The notes below the pieces were generated by a model, which was not told the DNA's origin, did no database searches, and worked only from the letters and a program-made list of their open reading frames with translations. The position numbers and the translations under genes were made by a program. DNA of 30,721 nt from an uncultured Bacteroidota bacterium (GTDB lineage Bacteria; Bacteroidota; Bacteroidia; Bacteroidales; CAIWKO01): positions 1-30,721 of the forward strand of contig CALGYY010000185.1 of assembly GCA_937934705.1 (NCBI GenBank). The letters run 5' to 3'. How positions within the stretch are numbered: the first letter of the stretch is position 1; each line of letters begins with the position of its first letter. Shown here one piece after another: positions 16,192-23,080 of the stretch.

Positions 16192-16365
16192 ATGAAGACT
16201 TTAATAGAAAAAACAGGAAAGTGGGTCCTCTGTGGGCTGATGGCAGCCGCATTGACCCTGGTCATGAGCGAAACTACAGGAGCAATTAACATCATGGATG
16301 AACCACCGACAGGTGGTACCATCCACAAGCCGCCACCCCCGCCGCCAGTTTTATTTCAGCGGTAA
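16192..16365 (+). CDS. Small exported peptide with proline-rich tail, 57 aa
   Basis: The ATG at 16192 follows AAAGGAATAGAG, a purine-rich ribosome site. The peptide has a signal-like N-terminus (MKTLIEKTGKWVLCGLMAAA, then LTLVMSETTGA). A short mature part follows (INIMDEPPTGGTIHK), ending in six prolines and VLFQR. A strong terminator begins 5 bp after the stop. The promoter-like box, long leader, ribosome site, signal peptide and terminator together support a real gene, although it is only 58 codons with the stop. It lies divergently next to the CHAT protease gene. A role as ligand or substrate of that exported system is speculative. I do not recognise the family. Confidence 0.6.
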   Translation: MKTLIEKTGKWVLCGLMAAALTLVMSETTGAINIMDEPPTGGTIHKPPPPPPVLFQR

Positions 16366-16369
16366 GGGG

Positions 16370-16402
16370 CCCGGGGGGTTGCATGTCCCCCCCGGGATTT
16401 TA
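16370..16402 (+). terminator. Rho-independent terminator of the small peptide gene
   Basis: CCCGGGGGG (16370-16378) pairs with CCCCCCGGG (16388-16396), and ATTTTATT follows. This is a very GC-rich 9-bp stem immediately after the stop codon. Confidence 0.75.
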
Positions 16403-16460
16403 TTCGTGAGACTGTGTTTTCAAGAGCCGAAGGCGAATTGAAAATGCTAGTCGAACAATC

Positions 16461-16577
16461 CCGCCAAAGGCGGAGGGTATAATACCCCGCTGCTCTGCGG
16501 CGGAATATGGGGCCGGGGCTTGCCCCGGGGTTCATACCCGTGATTGACGATCGACCGGCAGTTCACAGAACTGCCGG
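16461..16577. repeat. Cluster of palindromic intergenic elements
   Basis: Several perfect inverted repeats lie in 117 bp. They are CCGCC-AAA-GGCGG (16461-16473); outer arms GGGTAT (16475-16480) and ATACCC (16534-16539) with CCCCG (16485-16489) and CGGGG (16526-16530) inside; CCGGGGC-TT-GCCCCGG (16513-16528); and CCGGCAGTTC-ACA-GAACTGCCGG (16555-16577). The layout resembles REP-like intergenic repeats. Only one copy is in the window, so dispersal in the genome cannot be judged. The rest of 16403-16688 shows no gene. Confidence 0.5.
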
Positions 16578-16688
16578 TTAGCATCGTTTAATCGCCCGAT
16601 CAGTCACTGCGGACTGTGAGGGCATATGCTTTTGAATGAGAAAAGGAATTGAAGCAGAATAGTATAACCGAAACCAATTGAACGACCT

Positions 16689-17054
16689 ATGGAATTATCT
16701 GAAGAGCAGTTGAAGCGAATCTGGCAAAGGGCCAGGGTTGTGGAAGGTGTTAATCCTGATGAGTTCAGAAAGGACTGTTACGGAGCATGGATCCGCAGAT
16801 GTCGTTACCAGGAAAGCACATACGCTTTATCATTCGGATGGGTGGTAGCTGTGGCACCTGAAATTATCATAGGGAGCCAAACCCTGAAAGGAGAGTTGCT
16901 TCCTGTACAATGGCAGAATGCCAGAGCACTGAATTCAATGAGGCTGACACATTATGTGTCGGCCGAGGGGTATTACAATTGTTACAGGAAGCACCCGAAA
17001 CAGGAAATTAATCCCTGCTTCAGATCACTGGACGATGAGCCCGGCTTATCCTGA
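16689..17054 (+). CDS. Degenerate HNH-endonuclease-family protein
   Basis: This is a 121-residue soluble protein. From memory of the Bacteroidota HNH family (pattern RKDACGAWI..., YGWEIDHI-P, NLRPLQW-NN), it aligns along most of its length: VVEGVNPDEFRKDCYGAWI, then LSFGWVVAVAPEIIIG, then GELLPVQWQNARALNS. The catalytic EIDHI segment reads VVAVAPE and the glycine-rich turn is altered, so the metal-binding and catalytic histidine is gone. The protein is likely inactive as a nuclease. The frame is intact, so it may be a repurposed DNA-binding relative rather than a fresh pseudogene. It starts just after the palindromic element. The ribosome site is weak. The alignment is from recall, without a search. 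Confidence 0.55.
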   Translation: MELSEEQLKRIWQRARVVEGVNPDEFRKDCYGAWIRRCRYQESTYALSFGWVVAVAPEIIIGSQTLKGELLPVQWQNARALNSMRLTHYVSAEGYYNCYRKHPKQEINPCFRSLDDEPGLS

Positions 17055-17085
17055 AACTGACCATGCCTGCGGCGAACGACTGATT

Positions 17086-18255
17086 TTAATGAATGCTGAA
17101 CCTGCCCTGCCGGTAAAGCCCGTCTGAGGTTTCCAGGCGGATCAGATAGGTTCCTTTTTCCATGTCATTTGTTCCTATCCTGATCCCGTTGATCCCGTCT
17201 GCTTTGTCTGATGAAGAGTATATCATCCTTCCACTCAGATCATAAATCTCCAGTCTTATTTCACCGTTGACACCGGAGCCTGCTACCACTACTATTTCAG
17301 ATGTGGCAGGGTTGGGATACACCATAAGCTCGTTCTTAGGATCATTTTCCTCAATGGACGTTGACGGACAACTCATCTGATACGTGATGCGTGATGAAGA
17401 AGTGAGAGAGTCATTGAATGCGGTCCAGGCAACAGCATCATTTTTCAGGTAGTAATCAAGGTAGAGAAGGGTGAAGTCCAGTGCCACATCTTCCTGGTCG
17501 GCCCGCTGGATGGAGGGAACCGGGTTACAGGTGGACTCGCCGAAGGTACAGTTGAAGTTATAGTCGCCAAAATAGCAATGGACGCCTTCAATTATACTGA
17601 CGTACACTTTGCAAGGGCTGCTCAGTGCATTATACATCGGGATCTGGTGACTGGCGGGGGGAGCCACGCAATCCTCCGCTCCTGACATTACCATACACGG
17701 GATATTGATACTTCCTGCAGCAGTTGTGGATGAAGGATTCGTTTCAGCGGCTGCAAAGGTCACCATACATGTCGGAACATTGTTCCCTGCACAGGCCAGA
17801 AATGAAGAACCTCCGCCCATTGAGTGTCCCATAATGGCAGAGGTTGCTGACAGTTTCTGATAGAAGGGAGATGAAGCATTGGTAGCTGCTTCATCTTTAA
17901 TTTTATTGATCAGGAAAGCCAGGTCTGCACCAAAATTTTCATGGCTGGGCGACATGCTCCCTTCTGTTGTGGGGAAGGCAATAATATAACCTTCCGGGAC
18001 AAGGTTGTTCTTCCAGAAGAGATATGCATCGTAGCCCATCACGAAGCCGTGACCGAAGACAATCAGCGGAAAGGTTCCTGTGGCGAATGCAGTATTATCA
18101 CCGGCGGTCGTTGCAGGGTAATACACTTCAAAAGGGACATTCCGGTTACTGCGGGCCGGATCCTGATAGGAGATCTGCCTGTGTCCGATCGGGTACTGTG
18201 CAAAAGCTGAGAAGCACCAGGCAACAAGAATTAAAGTAGTAATGGAACGTGTCAT
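17086..18255 (-). CDS. Secreted alpha/beta hydrolase with type IX sorting domain
   Basis: This is a 389-residue exported enzyme. The signal peptide is 1-20 (LILVAWCFSAFAQ). The alpha/beta hydrolase domain (about 22-300) has the oxyanion-type motif VFGHGF, nucleophile Ser145 in MGHSMGGGSS, acid Asp195 in SGAEDCVAPP and catalytic His226 in EGVHCYFG. It is rich in cysteines (for example C187, C196, C227, C236 and C243), fitting disulphides outside the cell. Residues about 312-389 are a T9SS type A sorting domain (VYPNPATSE, YDLSGRMIYSS, KGTYLIRLET), so export across the outer membrane is expected. The fold group includes chlorophyllase-like, dienelactone hydrolase-like and polyester (PET) hydrolase-like enzymes. 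The substrate cannot be decided from sequence; an ester is most likely. Confidence 0.88.
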   Translation of the reverse strand: MTRSITTLILVAWCFSAFAQYPIGHRQISYQDPARSNRNVPFEVYYPATTAGDNTAFATGTFPLIVFGHGFVMGYDAYLFWKNNLVPEGYIIAFPTTEGSMSPSHENFGADLAFLINKIKDEAATNASSPFYQKLSATSAIMGHSMGGGSSFLACAGNNVPTCMVTFAAAETNPSSTTAAGSINIPCMVMSGAEDCVAPPASHQIPMYNALSSPCKVYVSIIEGVHCYFGDYNFNCTFGESTCNPVPSIQRADQEDVALDFTLLYLDYYLKNDAVAWTAFNDSLTSSSRITYQMSCPSTSIEENDPKNELMVYPNPATSEIVVVAGSGVNGEIRLEIYDLSGRMIYSSSDKADGINGIRIGTNDMEKGTYLIRLETSDGLYRQGRFSIH

Positions 18256-18256
18256 A

Positions 18257-18289
18257 GTGGTTTTTTTTGGTAAAAATATAAAAAACCAC
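18257..18289. other. AT-rich inverted repeat before the hydrolase start
   Basis: GTGGTTTTTT (18257-18266) and AAAAAACCAC (18280-18289) form a 10-bp inverted repeat directly upstream of the ATG at 18255. It contains TATATTTT, one mismatch from the -7 consensus, on the minus strand. It may be an operator, a leader hairpin or a weak terminator of pckA; no T-run follows outside the stem. Confidence 0.35.
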
Positions 18290-18360
18290 CAGTATATTTC
18301 TCTGCAGCCTGATAACGATTCGAAAAAGGTGATAAGCCTTAAAACAGGAGATGAAGAATC

Positions 18361-19995
18361 TTACACCTGTGGCCCCGCCTTAACCAGTCGTGCTCCTGCC
18401 TCGTTATCGGTGAAGCTCTCGAAATTGGTGATGAATTTCAACGCAAGTTCCTGCGCTGCCTTCTCCCAATCCGAAGCGTTCTTCCAGCTGTTTCTGGGGT
18501 TCAGTATCCCTTCCTTCACTCCCCTGACACGCCTTGGAATATTAAGGTTCAGCAGGGGAAGATGCTCATATTCCTCGTTCAGCAGCGAACCATCGAGGAT
18601 GGCATCTATGATGGCCCTGGTACTGGGGATATCAATCCTGTTACCTACTCCATAAGGACCTCCGATCCAGCCCGTATTCACCAGCCAGGCATTAGCTTCG
18701 TGATTCTCCATTTTGCGAGCCAGTTCATGCGCGTAAACAGTAGGATGAAGGAGCAGGAAAGCCGCACCGAAACAACTGCTGAAGGTGGGCTGAGGCTCTT
18801 TGATGCCCCTTTCTGTTCCTGCAACCTTGGCGGTGTAACCACTGAGAAAGTGATACATGGTCTGATCCTTATCCAGCCTGGCCACCGGAGGAAAAACGCC
18901 AAAGGCATCGGCAGTAAGGAATATAATATTGCGGGGATGACCACCACGGGATACCGGCTTTACGATATTTTTAATGAAATGGATGGGGTACGAAACCCGG
19001 GTGTTCTCTGTTTTGGAAGCATCGTTGAAATCAATGGCACCACTTGAAGGATCATACACCACATTCTCAAGCAAAGCATCACGACGAATGGCGTTCCATA
19101 TATCGGGTTCGTTCTCCTTGCTGAGTTTGATGCATTTTGCATAACAACCGCCCTCGAAATTAAAGACTCCTTCATCATCCCACCCATGTTCATCATCCCC
19201 TATCAGGTAACGCTTGGGGTCAGCCGACAAGGTGGTCTTCCCGGTTCCGCTCAGGCCAAAAAACAGGGCAGTATCTCCTTCTTTACCCATATTGGCACTG
19301 CAATGCATGGCCGCAATCCCTTTCAGCGGCAAATAGTAATTCATGATCGAGAAGAAACCTTTTTTAATTTCTCCGCCGTACCACGTACCCCCTACAACAG
19401 CCATCCTGGTCTTGAGGTTGAAGGTTACAAAGACTTCACTGTTCAATCCCATTTCTTTCCAGTTCGGATTGACTGCCCTGCAGGCATGCAGCATGACAAA
19501 ATCAGGTCTGAAATGCTTCAGCTCTTCCTCTGAAGGCCGGATGAACATGTTTTTAACGAAGTGGGCTGCCCAGGCAATTTCGGTAACAATGCGGATACTT
19601 AAACGCGTGCTTACATTCGCACCGCAAAAGGCATCCACCACGTAAAGCTTTTTACCGCTCAGCTGCTGCTGCCCGATTTTCAGGAGGTCAGACCATACTT
19701 TCTCAGAAACGGGTTTGTTGTCTGAACCCTTGCGGTTAGGAGAGGCCCACCAGATGTCAGACCTTGATTCGTCCTCATCAACAATGTACTTGTCTTTCGG
19801 TGATCTGCCGGTAAACACTCCGGTGTCAACAGCTACAGCTCCGGTGTCTGTGACAAATCCCTTTTCATAACCTTCCAGCCCGCTTGCTGTTTCGTGTTCA
19901 AAAAGCAACTCATAACCGGGGTTGTAAATAACTTCTGCCGGCTCATGAATACCGTACACGCTCAGGTCCGGTATTGAAGTATTTTCCTTATGCAT
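18361..19995 (-). CDS. pckA: Phosphoenolpyruvate carboxykinase (ATP)
   Basis: This is a 544-residue protein, the usual length for ATP-dependent PEP carboxykinase. It interconverts oxaloacetate + ATP and PEP + CO2 + ADP in the cytosol. Visible motifs are the P-loop GLSGTGKTTLS (about 250-260), the metal and nucleotide site LIGDDEHGWDDEG, FNFEGGCYAKCI, the N-terminal GRSPKDKYIV, and the adenine-loop region NTRVSYPI. In fermentative Bacteroidota the enzyme often runs towards oxaloacetate to feed fumarate and succinate formation, and otherwise towards gluconeogenesis. The neighbour ppdK, transcribed in the same direction, acts on the same PEP pool. The gene has its own promoter-like box and no fault is visible. 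Confidence 0.97.
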   Translation of the reverse strand: MHKENTSIPDLSVYGIHEPAEVIYNPGYELLFEHETASGLEGYEKGFVTDTGAVAVDTGVFTGRSPKDKYIVDEDESRSDIWWASPNRKGSDNKPVSEKVWSDLLKIGQQQLSGKKLYVVDAFCGANVSTRLSIRIVTEIAWAAHFVKNMFIRPSEEELKHFRPDFVMLHACRAVNPNWKEMGLNSEVFVTFNLKTRMAVVGGTWYGGEIKKGFFSIMNYYLPLKGIAAMHCSANMGKEGDTALFFGLSGTGKTTLSADPKRYLIGDDEHGWDDEGVFNFEGGCYAKCIKLSKENEPDIWNAIRRDALLENVVYDPSSGAIDFNDASKTENTRVSYPIHFIKNIVKPVSRGGHPRNIIFLTADAFGVFPPVARLDKDQTMYHFLSGYTAKVAGTERGIKEPQPTFSSCFGAAFLLLHPTVYAHELARKMENHEANAWLVNTGWIGGPYGVGNRIDIPSTRAIIDAILDGSLLNEEYEHLPLLNLNIPRRVRGVKEGILNPRNSWKNASDWEKAAQELALKFITNFESFTDNEAGARLVKAGPQV

Positions 19996-20026
19996 TTATA
20001 TATTTTTTGGGGATTGATAATAGCGC

Positions 20027-20034
20027 CAAAATTA
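20027..20034 (-). promoter_or_regulatory. -7 box of pckA
   Basis: Minus-strand TAATTTTG, an exact TAnnTTTG match, 31 bp upstream of the ATG at 19995. No clear TTG partner is seen. Confidence 0.45.
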
Positions 20035-20082
20035 ATAAAAACTTAACCTCAGGAATTAATTTGTGAAAATAATAACAATAGT

Positions 20083-20122
20083 AAAAAAAAAGTCGGGCCC
20101 TGTTAGTAAAACAAGGCCCGAC
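20083..20122 (-). terminator. Rho-independent terminator of ppdK
   Basis: On the minus strand GTCGGGCC (20122 to 20115) pairs with GGCCCGAC (20099 to 20092), followed by nine T residues (20091-20083). It lies 14 bp past the ppdK stop at 20137. Confidence 0.85.
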
Positions 20123-20136
20123 AAGAGATGTGGAGA

Positions 20137-22914
20137 TTACTTACGCTTTTTAGCGCTCTTTGATTTCTGCGGTGCTTTTGTTGCTTTCTTCTCTTTAACA
20201 GTAGCTTGTGCTGCTGCAAGAATCGCGATTGGTACGCGGAAAGGTGAGCAACTTACGTAATTGAAACCAAGTCTGTGGCAGAATTCGACGGAAGAAGGCT
20301 CCCCGCCATGTTCACCGCAGATGCCGATCTTCAGATCCTTTCTGGCTCCGCGACCTTTTTCCACAGCCCATTTCATCAACTGTCCCACGCCGTCCTGATC
20401 CAGAACATTGAACGGATCTTCGGGCAGAATTTTCTTATCAAGGTATCCCGGCAGGAAACTTCCGATATCATCACGCGAGAAGCCAAAACTCATCTGGGTC
20501 AGGTCGTTGGTGCCGAATGAGAAGAACTGTGCCTGTTTCGCGATCCTGTCTGCCATCAGTGCTGCACGCGGGATCTCGATCATAGTTCCCACCATATGCG
20601 GGATATCCTTCATTTTGAATTTCGCCAGCACCTCCTTGTAAACGGTTTCGATGATTTCGTATTGATGCTGAAGCTCTGTATCTGTACAGGTTACCGGAAT
20701 CATGATCTCCGGGAAGGGTTTCTTCTTTTCTTTGATCAGTTCGGCGGTTGCCTCAAAAATTGCGCGAACCTGCATCTCCGTAATTTCCGGATAGGTAATT
20801 CCCAGCCTCACCCCGCGATGCCCCATCATGGGGTTGGTCTCGTGCAGTTTGTCAGCACGCTCGCTGAAATCCTTTGCTGAAATGTTCAGTGCTTTGGCAA
20901 GCTTGTCACGCTCCTCCTGGTTGGTTGGGATAAACTCATGAAGAGGAGGATCGATGGTGCGGAAAGTAACCGGGAAGGTATCCATGGCTTTGAGCGTGCC
21001 TTTCACATCTTCCTTCACGAAGGGAAACAGTTCATTCAGTGCTTTGCGGCGTTCTGCTTCTGTTCCGGAAGCGATCATTTTGCGCAGAATAAAAAGCGCT
21101 TTCTCTGAACCCTTGCCATAGAACATATGTTCAGTTCTGAAAAGCCCGATCCCTTCTGCACCAAAACTGCGTGCCTTTGCTGCATCTTCTGGTGTGTCGG
21201 CATTGGTGCGCACCTTAAGTTTGCGTACACCATTGCAGATATCTATGAAGGACTGAAAATCAGGGTTTTCTTCTGCGGATTTCTTCATCGGAAGATCCCC
21301 TTCATATACATAGCCCTTGGTTCCGTTCAGACTGATGAAATCCCCTTCTTTCAGTACCTTGCCGTCAACTGTCATGGTTTTCTTCCCCAGATCAATCTTG
21401 ATCGCTCCTGCTCCCACAATGCAGCATTTTCCCCAACCGCGGGCAACCAAAGCAGCGTGTGATGTCATTCCGCCACGACCGGTCAGAATGGCTTGCGCAG
21501 CACGCATTCCTTCAATATCTTCCGGATTGGTCTCCTCACGAACCAGGATGACTTTCTTGCCTTTTTTCGCCCAATTCACTGCATCCTCGGATGAGAATAC
21601 AATTTGTCCTGACGCACCTCCCGGTCCTGCCGGTAATCCTTTGGCCAGAGGCTTCAGTTTCTTTTCTACCGATGGATCGATCAGGGGATGCAGAAGTTCG
21701 TCCAGTTGGGAGGGCTGAACCCTGAGAACGGCCTCTTCTCTGGAAATCAGCTTTTCTTTAACCATATCCAGGGCCATCTTCACTGCTGCCGGGCCATTGC
21801 GTTTTCCGACACGGCACTGCAGCATATACAGTTTCCCTTCCTGAATCGTGAATTCAATATCGAGCATATCTCGATAATGGGATTCCAGAGAACGCTGGAT
21901 CTTATGAAGTTCCTTGTAAGTTACAGGCATAGCCTTTTCGAGCGAAACCAAATGCATGGTTTGTTCACCCTTGCCTTGCTCATTGATGGGATTCGGAGTG
22001 CGGATACCGGCCACTACGTCTTCTCCCTGCGCATTCACCAGCCATTCGCCGTAGAAGTAGTTTTCACCTGTGGCCGGGTTACGCGTGAAGGCCACACCAG
22101 TTGCAGAGGTGTCGCCCATGTTGCCGAACACCATCGACTGCACATTAACGGCAGTTCCCCATTCGTGAGGAATGCCCTCAATTCTGCGGTAGGAGATTGC
22201 ACGCTTTCCGTTCCAGCTCTGAAACACAGCGCTGATGGCTCCCCAAAGCTGCTCCATGGCATCTTCAGGAAAAGGTTTACCTAATACTTCTTTTACTTTC
22301 TTTTTATATATTTCTACCAGTTCCTTCAGATCATCTGCGCTCAGTTCTGTTTCGCTTTTCACTTTGCGTTTAGTGATCATCTGATGCAATTCCTTCTCGA
22401 GCTGCTGGCGTACACCTTTTCCTTCTGCAGGCTCAATGCCTGCTGCCTTTTCCATTACAACATCCGAATACATCTGGATCAGGCGGCGCTGGGAATCATA
22501 AACAAAACGGGGGTTCTTCGTTTTCTTGATCAGCCCTTCACGGGTGGTGTTGTTCAAACCCACATTCAATACTGTTTCCATCATTCCCGGCATGGATGCA
22601 CGGGCACCTGAACGCACCGATACGAGGAGCGGATTGACCTTATCGCCAAACTTTGCACCCATCTCTTTCTCCGTTTTCGCCAGGGCTTCCATGAGCTGGG
22701 TTTTGAGCTCCGTAGGATACTTGCCGCGGTTTTCGTAATACAGGGTGCACACCTCGGTGGTAATAGTGAAACCTGCAGGAACCGGCAGGCCAATGTTGAC
22801 CATTTCTGCCAGGTTGGCTCCCTTACCGCCCAGTAAATTCTTCATGTCTGCTTTACCGTCGGCCTTTTTTCCACCGAAGAAGTAGACATACTTTTGTTTG
22901 ACTTGTTTTGCCAT
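20137..22914 (-). CDS. ppdK: Pyruvate, phosphate dikinase
   Basis: This is a 925-residue protein. It interconverts pyruvate + ATP + Pi and PEP + AMP + PPi. The N-terminal ATP-grasp domain (1-360) has LLGGKGANLAEM and VSVRSGARASMPGMMET. The phosphohistidine domain has the swivelling His486 in GRGGMTSHAALVARG. The C-terminal PEP/pyruvate TIM barrel has EGIGLFRTEHMF, MIEIPRAALMADRIA, FSFGTNDLTQ and CGEHGGEPSSVEF. All are hallmarks of PPDK rather than PEP synthase. The last 20 or so residues form a lysine-rich tail (KKATKAPQKSKSAKKRK) beyond the usual end. A strong Shine-Dalgarno precedes the start. With pckA beside it, it controls PEP supply with PPi-linked energy economy, common in anaerobes. 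Confidence 0.97.
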   Translation of the reverse strand: MAKQVKQKYVYFFGGKKADGKADMKNLLGGKGANLAEMVNIGLPVPAGFTITTEVCTLYYENRGKYPTELKTQLMEALAKTEKEMGAKFGDKVNPLLVSVRSGARASMPGMMETVLNVGLNNTTREGLIKKTKNPRFVYDSQRRLIQMYSDVVMEKAAGIEPAEGKGVRQQLEKELHQMITKRKVKSETELSADDLKELVEIYKKKVKEVLGKPFPEDAMEQLWGAISAVFQSWNGKRAISYRRIEGIPHEWGTAVNVQSMVFGNMGDTSATGVAFTRNPATGENYFYGEWLVNAQGEDVVAGIRTPNPINEQGKGEQTMHLVSLEKAMPVTYKELHKIQRSLESHYRDMLDIEFTIQEGKLYMLQCRVGKRNGPAAVKMALDMVKEKLISREEAVLRVQPSQLDELLHPLIDPSVEKKLKPLAKGLPAGPGGASGQIVFSSEDAVNWAKKGKKVILVREETNPEDIEGMRAAQAILTGRGGMTSHAALVARGWGKCCIVGAGAIKIDLGKKTMTVDGKVLKEGDFISLNGTKGYVYEGDLPMKKSAEENPDFQSFIDICNGVRKLKVRTNADTPEDAAKARSFGAEGIGLFRTEHMFYGKGSEKALFILRKMIASGTEAERRKALNELFPFVKEDVKGTLKAMDTFPVTFRTIDPPLHEFIPTNQEERDKLAKALNISAKDFSERADKLHETNPMMGHRGVRLGITYPEITEMQVRAIFEATAELIKEKKKPFPEIMIPVTCTDTELQHQYEIIETVYKEVLAKFKMKDIPHMVGTMIEIPRAALMADRIAKQAQFFSFGTNDLTQMSFGFSRDDIGSFLPGYLDKKILPEDPFNVLDQDGVGQLMKWAVEKGRGARKDLKIGICGEHGGEPSSVEFCHRLGFNYVSCSPFRVPIAILAAAQATVKEKKATKAPQKSKSAKKRK

Positions 22915-22922
22915 AATTCGGA

Positions 22923-22930
22923 CTCCTCCT
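22923..22930 (-). promoter_or_regulatory. Strong Shine-Dalgarno of ppdK
   Basis: Minus-strand AGGAGGAG, 8 nt before the ATG at 22914. Most genes in this window have only A/T-rich leaders, so this full anti-16S match stands out and suggests high expression. Confidence 0.7.
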
Positions 22931-22981
22931 AATATTTGAAAATTAATGGTATAGATATACTGTGCTGAATAGACACACCGG

Positions 22982-22989
22982 CAAAGTTA
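22982..22989 (-). promoter_or_regulatory. -7 box of ppdK
   Basis: Minus-strand TAACTTTG, exact TAnnTTTG. It gives a leader of about 60 nt. The sequence TTTTTGTTA directly upstream is shared with the promoter of the DUF4476 gene. Confidence 0.5.
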
Positions 22990-23032
22990 TAACAAAAACC
23001 ATTGAACGTCTTTAATTCTCAATGAAGTTAAA

Positions 23033-23058
23033 TAAAAAAACCGGGCACAGGGCCCGGT
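23033..23058 (-). terminator. Rho-independent terminator of the DUF4476 gene
   Basis: On the minus strand ACCGGGC (23058 to 23052) pairs with GCCCGGT (23046 to 23040), followed by a T-run (23040-23034). It begins about 22 bp past the stop at 23081. Confidence 0.8.
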
Positions 23059-23080
23059 CATATTTTCAGAATACGCAGGA

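Noticed and set aside
15897..16328. Minus-strand frame of 143 codons over the CHAT start and small peptide
   Set aside because: It overlaps the CHAT signal peptide, its promoter and the small peptide gene, and its protein has no recognisable feature.
16403..16688. Insertion sequence remnant or CRISPR
   Set aside because: Palindromes are present, but no transposase fragment, target duplication or regularly spaced direct repeats are seen.
21688..22284. Plus-strand frame of 198 codons
   Set aside because: It lies wholly inside ppdK, a certain gene on the other strand, and has no family features.
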